Position numbers and translations under genes: made by a program
Shown here: positions 45,751 through 54,629 of the stretch, piece after piece
How positions within the stretch are numbered: position 1 is the stretch's first letter
Layout: every line of letters starts with the position of its first letter
The notes under the pieces: generated by a model
The model's database searches: none
The model's input: only the letters and a program-made list of their open reading frames with translations
Told to the model about the DNA's origin: nothing
NCBI RefSeq assembly: GCF_001722335.1
Contig: NZ_MIHA01000010.1
Coordinates: 1-64,000, forward strand
Direction of reading: 5' to 3'
Length of the DNA: 64,000 nt
Source: Mycolicibacterium flavescens
GTDB taxonomy: Bacteria > Actinomycetota > Actinomycetes > Mycobacteriales > Mycobacteriaceae

Positions 45751-45841
45751 GCGCTCAGTGTATTTCCATACCGCTTAAAGGTGAAAGACATACATCTAGT
45801 ATTTCAACGCTCACGCCGGCTCGACTCGGATCATTGGAACG

Positions 45842-46486
45842 TCAGCGCCGCTGGTGACCAAGACTCGCGAGTAGCCCGTCGATGACGACGACGGCCTCCT
45901 CGCGGGCGCGGCGAGAATCGGAGGCGTTGGCGATGAACTGCGCGGCCTCATCGGTGGCCGCCAACAGAACATGCGCGAGCACATCGACCGGCTGTTCGGC
46001 CACCGCGCCCTGCTGCATCGCCCGCTCGAGCAGCGCGCGGATGGAGCCGAGACCGAACTGCACTTGAAGCGCCCGCCACTGCTGCCAACCGAGAACGGCC
46101 GGCCCGTCGACGAGCAGAATGCGTTGGACTTCGCCGGTCTGGGACGACTTCAGGTATGCACGTAGACCTCTGCGCAGGGCGAGTAGGGAGTCGCCGGCCT
46201 CATCGGGCTGGGGTGCCTGGCTGTGCAGTTCCTCCTGGACTTCGAGGAAGACGGCCATGAACAGCGCTTGCTTGTTCGGGAAGTGGTGATACAACGCGCC
46301 GCGCGTACCCACCCCGGCGGCGGCGACGATCTCCTCCGTTCCCGTCGCGAAGTAGCCCTTCTCGACGAACAGCCGGCGTCCCGCGGCGATCAGCGCGGCG
46401 CGGGTCGCCTCCGCCCGCTCGGCAATGTCGGCCGTTCGGACGGCCTTCTTCTTCGGGGTTGTCCCTGCGCGTTGACCATCGGACAT
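45842..46486 (-). CDS. TetR regulator, tandem paralogue 2
   Basis: The 214-residue protein has EATRAALIAAGRRLFVEKGY, IVAAAGVGTRGALYHHFPNK and VQRILLVDGPAVLGWQQWRA, near-copies of its downstream neighbour. ATG 46486 lies inside the first CATACAG...TGTAT palindrome, so autorepression is likely. It is divergent from the amidohydrolase gene, which is the probable target. Confidence 0.87.
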   Translation of the reverse strand: MSDGQRAGTTPKKKAVRTADIAERAEATRAALIAAGRRLFVEKGYFATGTEEIVAAAGVGTRGALYHHFPNKQALFMAVFLEVQEELHSQAPQPDEAGDSLLALRRGLRAYLKSSQTGEVQRILLVDGPAVLGWQQWRALQVQFGLGSIRALLERAMQQGAVAEQPVDVLAHVLLAATDEAAQFIANASDSRRAREEAVVVIDGLLASLGHQRR

Positions 46487-46497
46487 ACAGTTTGTAT
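46484..46497. promoter_or_regulatory. TetR operator CATACA-GT-TTGTAT, copy 1
   Basis: ATACA and TGTAT half-sites around a short spacer cover the TetR start codon at 46486. It pairs with copy 2, 20 bp away. Confidence 0.6.
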
Positions 46498-46503
46498 CCT
46501 CCA

Positions 46504-46518
46504 CATACAGAGTGTATG
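46504..46518. promoter_or_regulatory. TetR operator CATACA-GAG-TGTATG, copy 2
   Basis: CATACA and TGTATG are perfect inverted arms around GAG. The site is in the 123-bp gap between the TetR (46486) and amidohydrolase (46610) starts. Confidence 0.65.
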
Positions 46519-46609
46519 ACGGCGCTGCCCAGCGCCGACACACGCCGGTCCTACCGGCACGGCAACCGTAAACCTCGCGACGAGTGCAAGCGGAACTAAG
46601 GAGCAGAAC

Positions 46610-48025
46610 ATGGCAGACACAGCGGACAACGTCTTGATCTTCTCGGCGGACGGCCACGCCGGCGCCAAGCGGATGAGGGACTACCTGCCCTACTTCGATC
46701 CCGAGATCCGCGATACCGTCGCCGACCTGCTCACGCAGGAAGAGCAGGACTACCGCAAGATGATGGCTCCGGACTTCACTTCGCGGGCCGAAGAGAAGGA
46801 GCCGGATCCCGCCGAACGGCTGTGGTCGCCGGCGGCTCCAGAACGTTTCGGCGGCTGGGACATCGACGTGCGGATGCAACAACTCGACAGCGAGGGCGTG
46901 GCCGGTGAAATCCTGGTGCCCGGGCACCAGTTCTCCTCGTTGCCGCTTTTCAGCGTCGTCAACAAGCCGTTCGAAGCGGATCTGCGGGACGCCGGTATGC
47001 GGGCCTACCACCGCTGGCTCGCCGACTTCATGGCCGGCGGAGACGGCCGCCTCTACGGCATGGCCGACCCGGGGCCGTGCCATGACATCGACGCAGCGGT
47101 CCGGGAACTGACCTGGGCTCGGGAGCACGGCTTCGTCAGCGTGGGCGCGCCCGGCATCATCGAGGACCCCACCCTGCCCTCGCTGTTCAGTGATCACTAC
47201 GAGCCGTTCTGGCAGGCCTGTGTCGATACCGACACGACACTCATGGTCCACGCCGGTTGGGGATTCCCGCAGGGGCGCTACCAGGAGTTCATCTCCGCAT
47301 TCCTCGCCACCCACCTCGACGGGCAGGAAGCCAGTCAGATGATGGCTGCGCAACAGCGTCTCGACGATGACGCCAGAGAGGCGCTGCAGAAGGAGTTCGC
47401 CGAATCTCCCGCGTCACCGTTCCGCCTGGATTTCGGGCCGCGGCGTCTGCTGTGGCAGTTGATGCTCGCCGGTGTCTTCGATCGCTACCCCTCACTGCGC
47501 TTCGTGCTGACCGAGGTCCGCTCGGACTGGGTCCCGATGACGCTGCAACTGCTGGACTCCTGGTTCGAGGAGCGGGAGACACCGTTGACCATGCGTCCGA
47601 GCGAGTACTGGGCCAGGAACTGCTTCGCGACCCCGTCGTCGATTCACAAGGTCGAGGTCGAGGCGCGCGACGCCATCGGCGCCGAGCGGCTGATGCTGGG
47701 GATCGATTACCCGCACCCCGAGGGCATGTGGCCGGACACCTGGAACTGGATCCGGGTGGCGTTTGACGGCGTCCCGGAGAACGAGGCGCGAATGATCCTC
47801 GGGGAGAACGCGATGCGCGCCTTCCCCGTGGACGCGCAGCGTCTGCAGGCGGTCGCCGACCGGATCGGTCCCTCCCCGCGGGACCTGTTGAGCGGGAGCG
47901 AGAATGTGCCCGCCGACCACGTCGAGCATTACCATCGTCGCGGCGGATTCCTGCGGGCTACGGAACGAGTCGACACCGAGGCCGTGCTCAGTCTCGCCGA
48001 CGAAGACCTTCGGCTCGTGCACTGA
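46610..48025 (+). CDS. Amidohydrolase family 2 metal-dependent hydrolase/decarboxylase
   Basis: The 471-residue TIM-barrel protein opens IFSADGHAGAKRMRDYLPYF (metal-binding DxH). It has LMVHAGWGFP (metal His) and MLGIDYPHPEG (metal-binding Asp). This is the ACMSD-like amidohydrolase 2 group, whose members decarboxylate or hydrolyse aromatic or ring-fission products. ATG 46610 has AAGGAGC upstream. Two TetR-type operators in front suggest control by the neighbouring TetR pair. Confidence 0.88.
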   Translation: MADTADNVLIFSADGHAGAKRMRDYLPYFDPEIRDTVADLLTQEEQDYRKMMAPDFTSRAEEKEPDPAERLWSPAAPERFGGWDIDVRMQQLDSEGVAGEILVPGHQFSSLPLFSVVNKPFEADLRDAGMRAYHRWLADFMAGGDGRLYGMADPGPCHDIDAAVRELTWAREHGFVSVGAPGIIEDPTLPSLFSDHYEPFWQACVDTDTTLMVHAGWGFPQGRYQEFISAFLATHLDGQEASQMMAAQQRLDDDAREALQKEFAESPASPFRLDFGPRRLLWQLMLAGVFDRYPSLRFVLTEVRSDWVPMTLQLLDSWFEERETPLTMRPSEYWARNCFATPSSIHKVEVEARDAIGAERLMLGIDYPHPEGMWPDTWNWIRVAFDGVPENEARMILGENAMRAFPVDAQRLQAVADRIGPSPRDLLSGSENVPADHVEHYHRRGGFLRATERVDTEAVLSLADEDLRLVH

Positions 48026-48043
48026 GCGGAGGCCGATCGTCGA

Positions 48044-48069
48044 GCCGGCACCCCTTCGGGGGTGCCGGC
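48044..48069. terminator. Bidirectional hairpin terminator
   Basis: GCCGGCACCCC pairs with GGGGTGCCGGC over a TTCG loop, an 11-bp perfect stem. It separates the convergent amidohydrolase and APH-like genes. Confidence 0.8.
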
Positions 48070-48077
48070 GCTTCGTG

Positions 48078-49163
48078 CTAGACCTGCCGCAGATAACGCT
48101 TCACGAGATCGACCGCTGTCTCGGGATATCGCCGTGCCACACTGGGATCGAGGCCGTCGCGAACCAGAAGGACTGCGAGCCGATTGTTGATCAGCGACAG
48201 CACAAAGGCGGCGAGAAGTTGGTAGTAGGCGATCTCTTCGCCCAGCACACCGCCGAAATCACGGTAGCGGCGGATGAATTCGGAGTCATCGGGAACCCCC
48301 GCGGGCCGGGTGAAGCCGAGCGACTCGCAGAGGAACCGTTCGAACATGAGCCACCAGCCCATGTCGATCCCGGGCGGGCCGGTGGTTGCGGCTTCCCAGT
48401 CGAATAGGGCCGCCACCGACAGGTCATCGGCGAAACACATATTGCCGACTCGGGCGTCTCCCCACACAATCCCCTCTGCGTCCTCGTCCGGTGCGGCGTC
48501 GAGGATGACCCGGAGAGCACGGGCAAGCGTGTCCGCGCCGACATGCAGGTCGCTGTTGCACCATTCGTACCAAGTGACGAGATCGTGCAGGTAGCGCTGG
48601 AGCGCGGTGCCCGACGATTCGGAGTGTCCCCGCAGATACTGGATCGTCTCCGCGTCATCGATCCGATGTACGGCTACGAGTGCGCGGAGTGCGTTGTCGC
48701 AGAGCAGTTCTCGCTGTACCGCGCTAAGTTCGGTGGTCCAACCGCGCTTGTGCCAACTCGGCACGTCGGATGGCACACGGCCCCGCACGCGGGTCATCAC
48801 GTAGCAGGGCGCGCCGAACACCTGCTCGTCGGGTTCGACGCCGACGATCTGCGGGACCGGGAGACCGTGTCCGGCGAGGCGCTCCATCACCTCGGCCTGC
48901 CGTGCAGCGTCGGGAGTGACGAACAACTGGTGGTCGTCCGCTTGGAGCCGCAATACCAACTCTTCGCTGCGTCGCCGTCCTGATGGATCAGTCCATGAGG
49001 CGGTGAAGAACACGGTCTTTCCCGAGTATCCCGCGTCGGGGACAGTGAACTCGGAGATGGTGAAAGAGGTGGCGCCGCGCGGGGCGATGTGGGCCGGCAG
49101 CCACGTGTGCAGCCGGTCGCGGACCGCTGCGCCGACGTCGCCGCGAGCGGACGTGTACGCCAT
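48078..49163 (-). CDS. APH-like phosphotransferase family protein
   Basis: The 361-residue protein has GLPVPQIVGVEPDEQVFGAP, YVMTRVRGRVPSDVPSW, IVWGDARVGNMCFADDLSVA (catalytic-loop WGDxxxGN) and ALFDWEAATTGPPGIDMGWW. The key Asp, Asn and DWE residues are present, so kinase activity is possible, unlike in the relative at 12134. Such proteins cluster with FadE-type genes in mycobacteria and may phosphorylate a hydroxylated lipid. ATG 49163 is divergent from the LLM gene. Confidence 0.83.
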   Translation of the reverse strand: MAYTSARGDVGAAVRDRLHTWLPAHIAPRGATSFTISEFTVPDAGYSGKTVFFTASWTDPSGRRRSEELVLRLQADDHQLFVTPDAARQAEVMERLAGHGLPVPQIVGVEPDEQVFGAPCYVMTRVRGRVPSDVPSWHKRGWTTELSAVQRELLCDNALRALVAVHRIDDAETIQYLRGHSESSGTALQRYLHDLVTWYEWCNSDLHVGADTLARALRVILDAAPDEDAEGIVWGDARVGNMCFADDLSVAALFDWEAATTGPPGIDMGWWLMFERFLCESLGFTRPAGVPDDSEFIRRYRDFGGVLGEEIAYYQLLAAFVLSLINNRLAVLLVRDGLDPSVARRYPETAVDLVKRYLRQV

Positions 49164-49189
49164 GGCGTAACCCCTTCGGGTCAGTTGTT

Positions 49190-49207
49190 GGACACTGGTG
49201 TCAGAAT
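49190..49207 (-). promoter_or_regulatory. Operator F of the TTCTGACA regulon
   Basis: Leftward the site reads ATTCTGACA-CCAG-TGTCC. It lies in the 50-bp divergent gap and ends 6 nt before the LLM start at 49214. Confidence 0.65.
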
Positions 49208-49213
49208 AGGCTC

Positions 49214-50248
49214 ATGGTAGATCCGATCGCCGCGCAGATACCGCTCGGCGCTTACCTGTTGCCCGGGCGGATCACCGATTCCGGTGCCGTTGTCGGGCAG
49301 GCGCGGGCGGCGCAGGACCTCGGAATGTCCACCGTCTGGCTGAGTGAACGGTGGGGCACCAAAGATCTCGGGGTGCTCGCCGGTGCGATCAGCCAGGTGA
49401 CATCGACTGTCAAAATCGCATCGGGGATAACACATTTCCAGTCCCGCCATCCGGCGGTGCTGGCTTCTCTGGCGATGACGGCACAGGCGCTCTCGGGTGG
49501 CCGCATGATCGTCGGAGTAGGTCGCTCGATGGACGCAATGTGGTCCGCAGTAGGGCTGCCCCGATCCACCAACGCGTCGATGGTCGACCATGCCGACATC
49601 TTTCGGCGGCTGTGTCGCGGTGAGAAGGTGCGCTATGACGGTCCCGCCGGACGGTATCCGTCGCTGCGGTTGACCGATCTTCCCGAACAGCCGGTTCCGC
49701 CCCTGGTGTTGGCGGCGATCGGTCCGAGAGGCCTCGAACTGGCCGGCCGGCACTTCGATGGTGTTCTGCTGCATCCCTTTCTCACCCCGGAGGCCGTGCG
49801 GCGTTCGGTGGAGTCGGTCAGAGAAGCCGAACGGGAAGCGGGCCGTCCACCGGGCGCTACCCGTGTCTACGCCACCGTGGTGGTGGCCTGTGCGCTGCCC
49901 GCCGCGACCGAGGCCGCGGTGGTGGGAGCGAGGGCGGTGACCTATCTGCAGGTGCCCGGACTCGGTGAGCGGCTCGCCGCGACGAACGGGTGGGATCCCG
50001 GGCAGTTGAACCGCTTGCGTTCCCACCCGCTCCTGGCGGGAGTGAAGGGCTCCGCAGACTCCGTGCTCACCCGCGACCAACTCGTCGATGTCGTCGCGGC
50101 GGTGCCGTCTCATTGGCTCACCGACGCGGCCGCGGTGGGCTCGAGGTCAACGTGCATCGACGTACTCGAGCGCTACCACGAAGCGGGTGCGGACGAACTC
50201 GTGCTGCACGGAAGCAGTCCTGAAGATCTACGCGTGCTGTTCGGCTGA
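49214..50248 (+). CDS. LLM-class (probable F420-dependent) oxidoreductase
   Basis: The 344-residue luciferase-like barrel has AAQDLGMSTVWLSERWGTKD, TVKIASGITHFQSRHPAVLA, ALSGGRMIVGVGRSMDAMWS and LVLAAIGPRGLELAGRHFDG. The very short distance to operator F suggests a leaderless transcript and direct control by the regulator of that family. It is followed, convergently, by the SDR gene (14-bp gap) with no terminator visible. Confidence 0.86.
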   Translation: MVDPIAAQIPLGAYLLPGRITDSGAVVGQARAAQDLGMSTVWLSERWGTKDLGVLAGAISQVTSTVKIASGITHFQSRHPAVLASLAMTAQALSGGRMIVGVGRSMDAMWSAVGLPRSTNASMVDHADIFRRLCRGEKVRYDGPAGRYPSLRLTDLPEQPVPPLVLAAIGPRGLELAGRHFDGVLLHPFLTPEAVRRSVESVREAEREAGRPPGATRVYATVVVACALPAATEAAVVGARAVTYLQVPGLGERLAATNGWDPGQLNRLRSHPLLAGVKGSADSVLTRDQLVDVVAAVPSHWLTDAAAVGSRSTCIDVLERYHEAGADELVLHGSSPEDLRVLFG

Positions 50249-50262
50249 CCGTTGTCGACGTG

Positions 50263-51186
50263 TCAGCCGCCCAGGCGAAGTCCGGCGTTGCGGGTGCCGA
50301 ACACGTCGGTCGCCATGATGGTACCCAGTTTCTCTGCATCCCAACGCTTTCCACCATTGGCCACGCTCGCCACAGGATGCCATCCCTTGAGCAGCTGAAG
50401 ATTCTCTCCGAGCGCCCGGATGACCTGCCCGCTGATATGGCCGGCCTCGGGACTGGCCAGCCAAGCCACCACCGGCGAACCCAGCGACGGGTCCTTGGGA
50501 TCGAACTCGTCTTCGGACCGCTCGTCGGGCTCGATCGGTGCCGCTGCACCGGGCATGGACGCCGACATCCGGGTGCGGCCGCCCGGGCTGATCACGTTGG
50601 CGGTGGCGCCGATCGACGCGAGTTCAAGGCTGAGCGTCTGGGTCAGCCCGACGATCGCCGCCTTGGCGGCACTGTAGTTCGTCTGCCCGAAATGCCCGTG
50701 CAGGCCGGCGCCCGAGGTGGTGTTGATGATCCGGCCGTAGATCCGGCCGCTGCCGGCTTTCGCTTCGGCGCGCCACTTGCGGGCCACTGCGCGACTGGTC
50801 AGCCAACTGCCGCGGACATGCACGCGCATCACCAGGTCGAAGTCATCGACCGACATGTTCCAGATGGCTTTGTCGCGGACGATGCCGGCGTTGTTGACCA
50901 CGATGTCGAGGCGGCCCAGTTGCGAGTATGCGCGTTCGACCGCCAGGTCGACCTGCTCTTCGTCCCCGACGTCGGTGAAGTCGGCAACGGCTGTGCCGCC
51001 GCGGCTCTCGATGATCTGAACGACTTCGTCGGCGACCTTCCCGGTGCCTTCGCCGGAGAGGCTGGTACCGAGGTCGTTGACAATCACCGTCGCGCCGTGT
51101 TTGGCCATCTCCAGAGCGTGGCCGCGGCCGATACCGTGGCCGGCGCCGGTGACCAGGGCGACCTTTCCGTCGAGCAGTCCTGTCAT
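50263..51186 (-). CDS. SDR family dehydrogenase (hydroxyacyl-CoA dehydrogenase-like)
   Basis: The 307-residue short-chain dehydrogenase has the Rossmann motif VALVTGAGHGIGRGHALEMA, DIVVNNAGIVRDK, the catalytic Ser region IINTTSGAGLHGHFGQTNYS and YSAAKAAIVGL with Tyr/Lys. A long C-terminal extension recalls the dehydrogenase unit of peroxisomal multifunctional enzyme 2. It would oxidise a 3-hydroxyacyl-CoA. ATG 51186 overlaps the DUF35 stop, so it is last in the leftward P450 operon. Confidence 0.9.
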   Translation of the reverse strand: MTGLLDGKVALVTGAGHGIGRGHALEMAKHGATVIVNDLGTSLSGEGTGKVADEVVQIIESRGGTAVADFTDVGDEEQVDLAVERAYSQLGRLDIVVNNAGIVRDKAIWNMSVDDFDLVMRVHVRGSWLTSRAVARKWRAEAKAGSGRIYGRIINTTSGAGLHGHFGQTNYSAAKAAIVGLTQTLSLELASIGATANVISPGGRTRMSASMPGAAAPIEPDERSEDEFDPKDPSLGSPVVAWLASPEAGHISGQVIRALGENLQLLKGWHPVASVANGGKRWDAEKLGTIMATDVFGTRNAGLRLGG

Positions 51187-51608
51187 GCTGTCTCCTCAGT
51201 GGGGGTGAAGACGGTCAGATACGGGGAGTCGGGGTCGTCGTCGTCGATCGGGCGGAACGCGGCCGTCACCGTCATCCCGATCCGGAGTCGTTCCGCCGGA
51301 GCGCCTTCGATCAACGTCATCACCTTCGGGCCCTCGGCCAACTCGACGATGGCCGCGGTGTAGGGCAACCGCTCCCGGAACGGAAGAAGGTCGTTCACGT
51401 ACACCGTGGAATAGGTGTACAGCGTGCCGGTCCCGCTGGCGGCAACGGGGTGGACGTCCTCACTCCAGCAGGTCGGGCAGAACGGCCGCGGGTAGTGATG
51501 CACGGTCGCGCAGGACCTGCACTCGGCGATCAGCAGCCGACCCTGCCGCGCCGCCTCCCAGTAGGGCGCACTGGCGGGATCGATCGTGGGAATATCAGCC
51601 CGGGCCAC
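51183..51608 (-). CDS. DUF35 OB-fold/zinc-ribbon protein
   Basis: The 141-residue protein has a zinc ribbon ECRSCATVHHYPRPFCPTCW with four Cys and an OB-fold with GTGTLYTYSTVYVNDLLPFR and YTAAIVELAEGPKVMTLIE. GTG 51608 lies 3 bp after the enoyl-CoA hydratase stop. Proteins of this type pair with thiolase-like partners, but none is adjacent. The Ltp-like proteins encoded at 33486 and 41005 are candidates. Confidence 0.85.
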   Translation of the reverse strand: MARADIPTIDPASAPYWEAARQGRLLIAECRSCATVHHYPRPFCPTCWSEDVHPVAASGTGTLYTYSTVYVNDLLPFRERLPYTAAIVELAEGPKVMTLIEGAPAERLRIGMTVTAAFRPIDDDDPDSPYLTVFTPTEETA

Positions 51609-51611
51609 GTG

Positions 51612-52415
51612 TCACTTCCCGGTGAACTTCGTCGGCCGCTTCTCGGTGAACGCCTGCACGCCTTCTCTGGAATCGTGCGAATACGACTGGATTTCCTGCG
51701 CCATTGCCTCGGCGACGAAGGCGCCTGCGCGGTCGCTGTCCGGCGAGTCGTTGAGTAGACGCTTGGTCAGCGCGATCGCGCTGGTGGGCGCGCCGGCCAA
51801 CCGGGCCGCGAAGTCGGTCACCGCCGAGTCGAGTTCGTCGGGCGCTACCACCCGGTTGACCAGCCCCAGGCTCAACGCCTCGGCAGCGGTGAGCTTCTCG
51901 CCGAAGAATGCCATCTCCTTGGCCTTCTGCATCCCGATGCGTCTGGGCAGCAGGTAACAGCCACCACCGTCGACGACCAGGCCGCGTTTGGCGAAAGACT
52001 CGGCGAAGTAGGCGTTCTCGGTCATGACAACCAGATCCGCGGCGTACACCAGATGCGCGCCCACTCCGGTCGCGGCGCCCTGCACCGCGGCGATCACCGG
52101 CTTGTTGCAGTCCAGCACCGCGGCAACGAGCTTTTGAGCTCCGTTCATGATCCGCCGCATCGGGTCCAGCACCGTCTTCTCCACTGTGGCACGGCGATTG
52201 GCCAGCGAGGCCACGTCGGCACCGGCGCAGAAGTGCTTACCGTTGGCTCGCAACACGACGACGCGAACCTCGTCGTCGCCGTCCGCGGCACCCAGCAGCG
52301 CGATGACATCGTCACGGTCGTCGGGGCGCAGTGCGTTGGCGGCCTCGGGCCGGTTCAAGGTGATGGTCAGGACGCCGTCGCGCTTCTCGGACAGCACGGT
52401 CTGTTCGGTGCTCAT
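51612..52415 (-). CDS. Enoyl-CoA hydratase/isomerase
   Basis: The 267-residue crotonase-fold protein has ITLNRPEAANALRPDDRDDV, LRANGKHFCAGADVASLANR (oxyanion hole 1), AVQGAATGVGAHLVYAADLV (oxyanion hole 2) and AFTEKRPTKFTGK at the end. ATG 52415 overlaps the P450 stop. With the SDR gene it supplies hydration and 3-hydroxy oxidation steps of beta-oxidation. Confidence 0.9.
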   Translation of the reverse strand: MSTEQTVLSEKRDGVLTITLNRPEAANALRPDDRDDVIALLGAADGDDEVRVVVLRANGKHFCAGADVASLANRRATVEKTVLDPMRRIMNGAQKLVAAVLDCNKPVIAAVQGAATGVGAHLVYAADLVVMTENAYFAESFAKRGLVVDGGGCYLLPRRIGMQKAKEMAFFGEKLTAAEALSLGLVNRVVAPDELDSAVTDFAARLAGAPTSAIALTKRLLNDSPDSDRAGAFVAEAMAQEIQSYSHDSREGVQAFTEKRPTKFTGK

Positions 52416-53674
52416 GCGGTGTACGTCGCCTGCAGGTGTTTGATGCCGTTGACGAAATTCGAGCGCAACATCACCGGTTCGCCGACCGAGGTGATGTCGG
52501 GGAAGCGCTCGTAGAGCATCTTGAACGCGACGTTGAGCTCGAGTCGGGCCAGGTGCGCACCCAGGCAGAAGTGCGGGCCCGGTCCGCCGAATGCCACGTG
52601 GTTGTTGGGTGTCCGGGCGATGTCGAACGTCTCGGGGTCGTCGAAGACCGCCGGATCGCGGTTGGCGGCCGGGTACCACATGACCACCTTGTCGCCTTTA
52701 CTGAAGGTATGGGTCCCGGATGTCAGCGCCACCCCGTCCGCGGTGACCGTCCGGCGCATGTGGATGACCGGGCTGGAGTACCGCAGTATCTCCTCGATGG
52801 CTTTCGGCGCCAGGGCGTCGTAGTCCGCGAGCAGTCGATCACGTTGTTCGGGGTGGCGGCTCAGGATGTGCAGACCGTGGGTCAGCGCGTTGCGGGTGGT
52901 CTCATTGCCCGCGCCGACCAGCAGGATGAAGAACTTCGCCAGTTCCTGCGGGGTCAGGTTCTCTTCGTCGGAGGTGACGAGCTTGCTGATCACGTCGCCG
53001 GTGGGATTCTTGATCCGGTCCTCGGCGATGCTCTTGAGCAGATCGATCAACTGCTCGCTGTTCTCGGTGACCGCGGCCTCGATGCCCGCGACGGTCTGGT
53101 CGGGCACGTACTCGGGGTCGGAGGCGCCGAGAACGACATTGGTGACCCGCAGGATGAACTGCTCGTGCTCGCGCGGGACGCCGAGCATGGTGTCGATCAT
53201 GCGTAGCGGCAGAAGAACCGCGAAGGCATTGACGAAATCACACTCGCCCGATGACGGCATCTCGTCGAGGATCTCGGCGGTGGTCTCTTCGACCAGCCCT
53301 CGCAGCTCCGACAGCATCCGCGGGGTGAAGCCGCGGGAGACGATCTTGCGAAGCCGCATGTGTTCGGGATCGTCCATGTCGATGATCGAGCCGCGGTACT
53401 CCCGCATTTCGGGGGTTTGGTCGAAGATCTGGGTGCCCGCGCCGGAACAGAACTCCGTGGGACGACGGCTGATGTCGACGACGTCGGCGTGGCTGCCTAC
53501 TGCCCAGAAGCCGCGAGCGGTCGGTGCATCAGGACGATTGGTGCGAACGAATACCGGTTTGCCCTCTTCCCGCAACCGGGCGTAGAGCGCGGCTCGTTCG
53601 TCCGGACGATCCTGCCACCATCGCAGGTCGATCAGCGAGCGGTACTCGAGTTCACTGGTTTCGGTCGCAGGCAC
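52412..53674 (-). CDS. Cytochrome P450
   Basis: The 420-residue P450 has DMDDPEHMRLRKIVSRGFTP, the I-helix LLVGAGNETTRNALTHGL with Glu-Thr-Thr, and FGGPGPHFCLGAHLARLELN with Cys370 as heme ligand. The I-helix with Gly-Asn-Glu-Thr-Thr and the Phe two residues after His in the heme loop recall the CYP124/125/142 side-chain oxidases of mycobacteria, but I do not assign it to one. GTG 53674 lies 6 nt from operator G. It heads the leftward P450-hydratase-DUF35-SDR operon. Confidence 0.92.
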   Translation of the reverse strand: MPATETSELEYRSLIDLRWWQDRPDERAALYARLREEGKPVFVRTNRPDAPTARGFWAVGSHADVVDISRRPTEFCSGAGTQIFDQTPEMREYRGSIIDMDDPEHMRLRKIVSRGFTPRMLSELRGLVEETTAEILDEMPSSGECDFVNAFAVLLPLRMIDTMLGVPREHEQFILRVTNVVLGASDPEYVPDQTVAGIEAAVTENSEQLIDLLKSIAEDRIKNPTGDVISKLVTSDEENLTPQELAKFFILLVGAGNETTRNALTHGLHILSRHPEQRDRLLADYDALAPKAIEEILRYSSPVIHMRRTVTADGVALTSGTHTFSKGDKVVMWYPAANRDPAVFDDPETFDIARTPNNHVAFGGPGPHFCLGAHLARLELNVAFKMLYERFPDITSVGEPVMLRSNFVNGIKHLQATYTA

Positions 53675-53680
53675 TCTCTG

Positions 53681-53698
53681 ATTCTGGCATTACTGTCA
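53681..53698 (+). promoter_or_regulatory. Operator G of the TTCTGACA regulon
   Basis: ATTC-TGGCA-TTAC-TGTCA; the second half-site is perfect. It lies 6 nt before the GTG start of the P450 gene (leftward). Confidence 0.65.
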
Positions 53699-53791
53699 CT
53701 CAATGGCAACAACGAGGATCGCGGCTAAGGTGCTGGCTGTCCTAATTGAGTTCGTCTACTTACCCTATAGCGGCTCTGGCCATCAGTTATG

Positions 53792-53808
53792 TTCTGACAG
53801 TACTGTTC
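53792..53808 (+). promoter_or_regulatory. Operator H of the TTCTGACA regulon
   Basis: TTC-TGACA-GTAC-TGTTC, with a perfect first half-site. It ends 22 nt before the SDR start at 53831, in the 156-bp divergent gap that also has operator G. Confidence 0.65.
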
Positions 53809-53830
53809 ACAATCGGAAGGCGCACCGGCA

Positions 53831-54622
53831 ATGGATCTGAATCTGCAGGACAAGTCGTACGTCGTGATCGGTGGGACCGCAGGCATGGGCCTTGCGGCCG
53901 CCAAAGCGCTTGCGGCCGACGGGGCCCGGGTCGCCGTGGTCGGCCGCGATGAGGGCAGGGCCAAAGCTGCGGCGGAAGCGGTGTCGGGGGCGGGTGCCGG
54001 GGCGGCACACGGGCTCAGCTACGACGTGAGCAAGCCCGGCGCCGCCGGTGCCGCCGTCAGTGCCGCCGTCGATCTGCTGGGCGGGACCCTGCACGGCATT
54101 GCGATCACGATGGGCACCGCAGGCATGATGCCGATCGACTCCGACGACGAGGCGTGGGACGCCGCGTTCCGCGATGTGTTGCTCGCGACGACGCGCACCG
54201 TTCAGGCGGCCCTGCCACACCTGGCGAAGACCAAGGGCGCGATCGTGACGACGGCGGCGTACTCGGCGCGCTCGCCGCACGAACCACGGTTGCCGTACGC
54301 GAGCCTGAAGGCGGCCGTCGCCACCTTCACCCGCGGCATCGCCCGCACGCACGGCAAGGACGGGGTCCGGGCCAACTGCGTCGCCCCCGGCGCGGTGGAA
54401 ACCGATGCGCTGCATGCGATCCGGGGCTACCTCGCCGAGAGTAAGGGATATCCGTACGAGGAAGCCCTCGAACGCGCGCTCGTCGAGGATTTCGGGTTCG
54501 ACGCCGCTCTCGGCCGCCCGGGGCAACCCGACGAGATCGGCGCGCTGATCGCGTTTCTGCTGTCCGACCGGTGTGGGTTTGTCACAGGTCAGACGATCTT
54601 CGCCGACGGCGGAGCGCCGTGA
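53831..54622 (+). CDS. SDR family oxidoreductase
   Basis: The 263-residue short-chain dehydrogenase has YVVIGGTAGMGLAAAKALAA, ARVAVVGRDEGRAKAA and YASLKAAVATFTRGIARTHG with Tyr/Lys. The loop before it, VTTAAYSARSPHEPRLPYAS, has a Ser in the expected position. The C-terminal TGQTIFADGGAP is typical. It oxidises or reduces an alcohol/ketone, perhaps a diol from the dioxygenase. ATG 53831 has GGAAGG upstream. It is transcribed alone and ends 7 bp from the convergent alcohol dehydrogenase gene. Confidence 0.9.
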   Translation: MDLNLQDKSYVVIGGTAGMGLAAAKALAADGARVAVVGRDEGRAKAAAEAVSGAGAGAAHGLSYDVSKPGAAGAAVSAAVDLLGGTLHGIAITMGTAGMMPIDSDDEAWDAAFRDVLLATTRTVQAALPHLAKTKGAIVTTAAYSARSPHEPRLPYASLKAAVATFTRGIARTHGKDGVRANCVAPGAVETDALHAIRGYLAESKGYPYEEALERALVEDFGFDAALGRPGQPDEIGALIAFLLSDRCGFVTGQTIFADGGAP

Positions 54623-54629
54623 CCGGTGC

